Below are positions 57,751-64,000 of a stretch of 64,000 nt of DNA, one piece after another. The translations under genes were made by a program, and so were the position numbers. The notes under the pieces were generated by a model. The model had not been told where the DNA came from. It ran no database searches and saw nothing but the letters and a program-made list of their open reading frames with translations. Within the stretch, counting starts at the first letter, position 1, and every line of letters starts with the position of its first letter. Where the stretch lies: positions 22,345,808 to 22,409,807 of the forward strand of contig CM038214.1 in the NCBI GenBank assembly GCA_021442155.1, in the 5' to 3' direction. The DNA is from Cymbidium sinense. Its lineage: Eukaryota > Streptophyta > Magnoliopsida > Asparagales > Orchidaceae.

Positions 57751-59100
57751 TAAAAATAATTATCATCAATGAAAATTTCATTTCGAATTCAATCTCTTCC
57801 ATGTTGAAAGTATTATTGTTTGCAAATCCGCCATGATGTGTTTAGGGTAGGTGTAAGGAACTTGAGCAGCATCTATCCTTCATCGACACAACACAAATAT
57901 AAACTACACACAAACATATAAAACAAACACATATCTTTTGTCTTGGTCTATTCTGGGTTGAGATATTTTAATGACACTCACTTTAGATTACTCCAATTGG
58001 GGCGACTACTACATCTTCTTGCTTCGGAAGATGTAAGTTTGCTATATTTTTCCTTCCTTACTTGGCCACTGCACACTGATGAGAATCTAGTTAATTTGGT
58101 AGGCCTTACTATTGTGGCCGGTAAGCTACCTCATGTTAGCTTCATTTAAAAGGATGTGATCCTGCTATGCTTTCTTCTTGGATTAGCATGCCTTGTCAGT
58201 ATATTTGAGGTTTAGGATAAGTCACCTAACTCCTTCCTTTGGTCAGTCATTCCTCCTTGGCTCCTTGCTTAGTAGTCACTCTAGGTCTGACAACATCTAT
58301 CATGCCAATGACAGACTATCCCGATGATCAATTCTGCTTGAAAAGTTGTAAGCCTACACGCTTTCTTTCCAGATTGATCATTGCACACTGACGGGAACCT
58401 TATATTAGTTGATTCTCACTATGCGGATACACCACTCATGTTGTGGATATACCTTAGGTTGGTTCTATTAGGACACCACTCATGGTAGATGTAAGTCGGT
58501 TATGCTTTCTCCTTTAGTTGGCCACTGTACACTTATAGGCTTTCTTTTCTAGGGCTTAGAATAACGCCCCTATTAGCACCACCCATATGGGCACTATATT
58601 TGGATCACATCCTTTGCGACCCTATTTAGACATTATCCGAGTTAATATCAGATTAGGCAGACCCCTTTCTTAGTAGCCACCCCTATGGTTGGAGAATTTG
58701 TCCTCTAGATGTGTCGATTCTCCCTTGGTCTAGTAAATCTGAGATAGGAAAAAGATGGCATAGCCCCTTCTCAGTGTGGTCCCTTGCACACCAACAAGGT
58801 CCACACAAACATATAAATAAAATATATATATTCACTTGTGGATTAGGAGGACCCTAGTGGTACCTTTTCCCAAGAAGGCATCCTATCTTTAGGGTAGTGT
58901 AAACAAAACTCCCTATAGGAATTGCCAAACTACTCTTGAGTTGATATAAGTTCCCAGTAGCATTCACTCAGAGTATAAGTGGTTTATTTGTTGTGCCATA
59001 GGTCACCCCAGCTATTATTCCCTTCTTTAGAAGATGTAAGTCTGTTACGCCTTTGTTGACCTCATTTTTAGGATGAGCTCTCAACCCCTCTATCTTGGAC
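57751..59100 (+). repeat. Gypsy 3' non-coding region with degenerate repeats
   Basis: No open frame over 70 codons that resembles a protein. A motif of the form GAAGATGTAAGT...GCTTTCT...TTGGCCACTGCACACT recurs in decayed form at about 58022-58085, 58338-58395, 58493-58545 and 59030-59065. Tat/Ogre-type elements often carry long repetitive untranslated regions here. I could not find a convincing polypurine tract or a direct-orientation 3' LTR. Confidence 0.6.
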
Positions 59101-59439
59101 ATAAGACATCTCTTAGACTTTAAGAGTTCCTTAGTATTAAGACACATCTAGTGTTTAGGTGGACACTCAACCTAGCCCTAGAAGACCTAGAAGAGTTAGC
59201 CATAAGAATTGGTCATGCCTTAGAGGTGTTAGGAAAATTTCCTACCCTTAGCTTAAACCATTCCTTACTTTCCTTCCTTCAAGCCAAACTCTAAATCAAT
59301 TCTATTTGATTTCCTTCAAATCAAAATCAACTCCATATGATTGAAAACCCCTGATCAAAATCCATCAAAAAATTCCTAAGTCTAAATTTTGCTTAAGTCC
59401 TTAATCCTTCCATTAAGGAATTAACCAAAATCATGATTC

Positions 59440-60070
59440 AAACCTATTCAAACCATTGATATTTTCTCATAATTCATTTATATTCTCATTTATATTCATA
59501 TATATAAATGAAATATAAATTCAAATCAATCATACTAAACTCAAAACTCCAAATCAATTCATGAAAATTTTCTTAAGTCCCTTTAATTTTCTATTAAAGG
59601 AATTAGCCAAAATCAATCCTAAACCTTGATCAAACCTATTCAAATTCATGGGATTTTCTAAAAACATATTTATATTCTCATTTATATTCTCATATATAAA
59701 TGAAATATAAATATAAATCAATAAAATCAAACCCACAAATTAAATTCCAAATTTAAAATCTTTTAAATTCCCTTTAATAGATTTAACCTAAATCATGATC
59801 AAACCATTTCAAATTCATGGGATTTATTCAAAACTTATTTATATCCTCATTTATATTCTCATATATAAATGAAATATAAGTATAAATCAATCAAATCCAA
59901 TGCAAAAATTAAATTTCAATTTAAAAATTCCATTAAATTCATTAAATTCCCTTTAATGGATTTAACCTAAATCATGATTAAACCACTTCAAATCCTTAAA
60001 CTTTTCTCATGATCAATTTATATTCTCATTTATATTCACATATATAAATGAAATATAAATGAAACAATCA
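59440..60070 (+). repeat. About 170-190-bp tandem repeats with palindromic core
   Basis: Four units, each with a core made of TTTATATTCTCATTTATAT and ATATATAAATGAAATATAAA, at about 59475-59520, 59668-59712, 59838-59880 and 60017-60060 (spacings about 190, 170 and 180 bp). The core is an imperfect palindrome of about 45 bases that could form a cruciform or hairpin. Between cores lie AACCTAAATCATGATCAAAC and CCCTTTAAT-type segments. Confidence 0.85.
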
Positions 60071-60589
60071 AAATCAATTCCAAAATCAAACTCAAATCCA
60101 CTCAAAATCAAATCTAAACCTTTCAAGCCAAAATCTTGAACTTAGTCAAATCACTTTCAAATCAAATAAACTCTTGATTTTCTCTCATGGTTCAATCAAT
60201 CCTACAATCATGAGCTCATATGTAAATCCAAACTTCAATCATTCAATCAAAACCAAATTAAAAATCAAACCCAAGACCCTTTCATATCCTTCCTTTGAAT
60301 ATGAAATTTTCAAATGGATCTAAATCCATTTGACTTCAAACCACTTGTAAATGGATTTATATTTCAATCATAAGTCCATATACAAGATTAATCAACTTCA
60401 AATCAAGCTTTGATGAAGCCATTTGATCCACATAGGCTCACTTGACCCAAAGTGACCTAAAGTACCATTATGAGCCAACTTTTGATCCTAACCAAATTGG
60501 ATTGAACCAAACTCATATATCCCTCTCATCATGATCAACAATCATCATGGAATGATCAATCAACTAAATTGGGTCAAACCAAGTCAAAC

Positions 60590-61230
60590 CTAAGGGTTGA
60601 CCAAGTCAACGATTAACCTAAAATGAAACCTTACATAACCAAATTCCACCATAGGCCAAATTGATTGAAATCATTGATCTAACTTCACTCATGACCTATG
60701 ATTGAACTTGACCAATCCAACATTTGAGCCTAACCAAGCCTAATTGACCCACTTGACCTAAGTTGACCCTTTTTGATCTAAAGGGTCAAAATGTGTCAAA
60801 ACTTGATCTAAGCCAAATTGATTGGAACCAATGGGTCAAGTCAATCCCAAATCACTTATGTAACTTGACCAAAGCCTCAATTGGCCAACTAGACCCAACC
60901 TAGCCCAATTGACCTTAGACCCAACATGACCTAAAGGGTCATGTTGAGCCAAAAAACTTAACCCAAATTGATTGGAAACAAAGATACAAATCCACTCCAT
61001 ATGACTAACCTAATAAACCTACCCTTGACTCAAATAGGTCAAATGGGTCAAATAGGTCAACTTGACCCATTTGACCTAAGAGAATCATATGAGCCAAAAC
61101 CAAATATATACCAAATTGAATCAAACCAAAGCCGAAAAACATTTCAAATGGTCATATGAACTTGACCCAACTTGGTTTGACCTTTGACCTATTGGTCAAC
61201 TTGACCCATTTTGACCTAAATGGGTCAACA
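60590..61230 (+). repeat. TTGACC/GGTCAA-rich segment
   Basis: More than 20 copies of TTGACC or its complement GGTCAA occur in about 640 bp, densest at 61030-61080 and 61155-61230, mostly within phrases such as ACTTGACCCATTTGACC and AATGGGTCAA. TTGACC is a form of the W-box bound by plant WRKY factors. The forward arm has only a few equivalents (near 52860-52920). Confidence 0.75.
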
Positions 61231-62700
61231 TGAGCAAACCTATCAAATGGATTCCAAATCCATTGAAACTTAAAACCTAGTTTCTCCACATATAACATGT
61301 CCAAAAGTGAAAATAGCAAAATTACCATCCTACCCAGCCATAGAACAAATTTTGGCTAACCCATGGGTAATTTGGTCATACCCTCTTCATAATCACTTGA
61401 GGCTTTCCTAAAAGCTCAAGGGGACTTAGTGATGAGTGGTGCACCTAACCCAATGGGTTTATGTTAGGCCATTTGGTCCTTAGACCAAACCCAACCCCCT
61501 AGCTTAAAATTGAAATTTCAAACTCCCTCTTAAGCTCAAATTCAGTACATGGGAAGTTGGCAACCCATTCCTTGGATCAAACCGACCATGTGTACACTCA
61601 AAATAGATCAAACAACCTTCCCAATCTCATCAATTGGATCAAAATAGCAAGACCATTGCCGATCATCCAATTCTTCAAGGTGGAGATATACTCCCCCCCT
61701 AATTCACTTCTATTTTCACACAAGCAAGGTCGATTGAAGAATAGGAAGCCAGAGGAGCCACTGGGGATTGATCCTAAGCCTCCTAGAGCTCTTCCCATTT
61801 TCTTCTTCTCGGCTTTTGAATAGTGAAAAATAGGGGAGGTATAGTGAATTGCCAACTTCTTCTATGCTTGATTTCCTCCCAATTCCTCTACACACTTCTT
61901 CTAAGGACCAATCTAAGATCACTCAAGCTTCCATTAGACTTCCCATAGCAAGGAAAGGAGCAATTTGGTCAAAGCCACAAGGATCTTTAAGTGGTGTTGG
62001 TCCATAGAGCAAGTCGCTCAATCCCAAGGCCTAAGAATTTCAACAGGGCTTCGTCTCCACTAAATGAAGCTACCTCATCAATCTCGAGTGATCACCTTCG
62101 ATGAGGTATGAAATTTTTCGATCACTAAACTCAATGTGGTGTGGAGCTTTGTGAAATAAATTTTCACCTCATCGAATTTTGACCGTTGGATTTGCCACTC
62201 TCTGTCTCTAGATGTTGTGGGATGATTTTGGTTTGATTCCATGCTAGATCGAGCATGGATCTTCTTCTTGATCATGGAGGGTCACTGTTAATCAAGGGAA
62301 AGAACTTGGCTCATCTCAGCAGTCCATTTGTGCATTTTAGATGGAGGGCTGACATTATTTAGCACATTTAGTTATATTTTTATCCTTTATAAATTGCAGG
62401 TGAATCCTTAGCCATCCGATCTTTGATTGGACGATTGAGAATATAAGCACGTGCCACCATCGCCATTTGGGATGTGACATTTAAGTTACCCCCTCACGGC
62501 ATGATGCATGTAAAGCGCACTGACTGCCACCGCCACGCATCGCGATGTGGGCTAGGGATTACTTAGGGTTAATTAAAAATGCTTAATTAATTTCTGATTA
62601 ATCCATGGATCTTCAAAAATGCATAACTCTTCATAGAAAATTCAAAAAAATATGAAATAAAATTCTATAGATAGATAATTAAACCTAGAACATTTTAAAA

Positions 62701-64000
62701 TTAATTTTGATGAGTTTTGAATTATGATTTTCTCTGAATTTAGTTTTATTAGAAAGTTTATTTTGCTAATTATTCTTCCATTAGGCCTCTGATTAGAGTA
62801 ATTGCATGTGGTTTCCTTAATTACCCTTTTTTGTAATTAAGCATAATTAGGGTATGATCAGTGGTTTTACCCTTTGATTAGGGTTGATTAAGGTCGATCC
62901 ATAAGTAGGAGGTTTATGGAATAATTTTGGGGCATTTCCCCAAGCTATTCCCTAAACCCCCTCTTCTCTCCTTAATCTCCTCATATAATTATCCCCTTAA
63001 TCAATTTTCTAAAAATTCTAAAAAGTTCCAAAACTTAATTAATCTACCTTGGGTTGATGCTTAGGTGTTTAATAGCCTAAGTTCAATTAAGGAAATGAAA
63101 ACACAATTCATAAGTATGAAATGGTGTTTTAAAATTACTTAAGCTAACCCCTTAGCTTAATTAACTTTTAATTATGAGCCAAATTGCATTAGGCCTTTTC
63201 ATTATTAGGTGCATTACAAATTTAAATTCCTTGTGGATTTTATGTCATCTCATTAGCTCATAATTAGTTAATTCTTCTAAGGTGGTGTAGGTAAGGGTTA
63301 ATTAAGTTGCTTAATTCATACCTTAACCTAATCAATGCATAAAATGGATCTAATTATTTAATAATTAAAAAAATAAAATAAAATGCATGTGGGAATGAGT
63401 TAGGAATAGTAAACTCATCTCACCTTTTCAAAATTAAATCAAACTTCAAACTAAACAAAAATCACTTTGAAATTCACTTTGATTTATTCTAAATTTTTTT
63501 ATTCTATAAGAATGTCTTTAGATTTAAGTGAAGTGAGTTTTTTTACATGCTTTCATTACTTTGAATCTTTCCTCAACATGTTAAGTTGTATGCCATGTGA
63601 TTTCAGCATTCATAATTTCATGTTTCAAATTTTAAAATGAAATAAAATATGTGTGGCTATTATCACTAGTAAATCCAAATTATTTTCAAAATTGATAAAT
63701 GAAATATCAAATCAAAAATTATGCTATTTATTCTTTAATTATAAGCTTGCATGTGAAATATTATAAAGGTATGCTTAGTATAGGTTTCCTTTCTCTCCTA
63801 TGTTTGTATAGTTTTGAATTAGAATTTGGTGAGATATAAGGTTCATTTGAAAAGGACCTAATGCTCACCTAATTTCATATACTATTCATCCTTATGCTAC
63901 CATCTAAGAAGGGTTACCTACACTTACAAACATAAATTGCATAAACAAAACAAATCTATTAAACAACTTATGCATCTTCATTTTCTATTTCATTTCTTTT
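62701..64000. other. AT-rich non-coding sequence, nothing recognised
   Basis: No convincing reading frame, RNA gene, LTR end or satellite unit. Up to about 63300 the style (AATTAAGC, TTAATTA-rich) resembles the left end of the forward LTR-like arm, so the inverted arm may extend into it. From 63300 to 64000 I see only AT-rich single-copy-looking sequence. Confidence 0.5.

Larger units (their letters stand above)
59101..62700 (-). repeat. LTR-like arm, inverted orientation
   Basis: Read on the minus strand, this matches the forward arm at 51151-53640 in the same order. The clearest match is TTCATTTAGTGGAGACGAAG with CCCTGTTGA (reverse complement of 62041-62072) against 51994-52029. It is longer than the forward arm, mainly because of extra tandem subrepeats (59300-60070) and a TTGACC-rich section (60590-61230). 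It is either the LTR of a second element inserted in the other direction or the product of an inversion. Frames at 61557-61922 are small and show no known domain. I call no gene here. Confidence 0.65.

Noticed and set aside
61557..61922. Overlapping small frames on both strands (65-88 codons)
   Set aside because: They lie inside the inverted LTR-like arm and resemble no known protein; the overlap on both strands suggests chance.

Overview
This window looks like a transposon-rich, AT-rich subtelomeric or interstitial-telomeric region of a flowering-plant chromosome. The evidence is long arrays of decayed TTTAGGG (the Arabidopsis-type telomere unit), fragments of a plant glycine-rich RNA-binding protein gene, a Copia element with Sirevirus-like features, a Tat-like Gypsy element, and plant L1-type and RTE-type LINEs. 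I see no intact cellular gene, tRNA, rRNA or CRISPR. Every coding remnant is a retroelement or a captured gene fragment. The species cannot be fixed from the sequence.

Layout. From 1 to about 51.15 kb the backbone is a complex satellite built from three parts: TTTAGGG-rich blocks, longer TTTATTTTAGG-type stretches, and a recurring non-telomeric anchor close to AAATTAAGTAAACTGGTAG. The + strand carries the G-rich strand and is almost free of C. Embedded in it are five copies (3068, 6558, 20388, 21752, 33112) of the same 3' fragment of a glycine-rich RNA-binding protein gene. All five are on the minus strand with nearly identical ends, so the fragment has become part of the satellite unit.

Four LINEs sit in this array. 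One is a 5'-truncated RTE-type element on the + strand (8445-11213) ending in a GTT-rich tail. The other three are related L1-type elements on the minus strand: A (12690-19457, 5' truncated), B (23855-31494) and C (about 33588-50270). The L1-type copies carry an ORF1 with a DUF4283-like domain and a zinc knuckle, an ORF2 with endonuclease, reverse transcriptase, zf-RVT-like region and RNase H, and an unusual pyrimidine-rich 3' region of about 2 kb. All are mutated.

LINE C is split inside its endonuclease by a complete but inactivated Copia element (39194-47946). It has LTRs starting TG and ending CA, a 5-bp target duplication ATTTG, an initiator-tRNA-Met primer binding site, two Gag zinc knuckles and several polypurine tracts before the 3' LTR.

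The array ends near 51.15 kb. The last 13 kb holds a decayed Tat-like Gypsy element (polyprotein remnants 54.6-57.8 kb on +) lying between two related LTR-like arms in opposite orientation (about 51.15-53.64 kb forward, about 59.1-62.7 kb reversed). That is not the direct arrangement expected of one element. The order of events is: satellite with captured gene fragment first, LINEs into it, then Copia into LINE C. No host operon or pathway is present.
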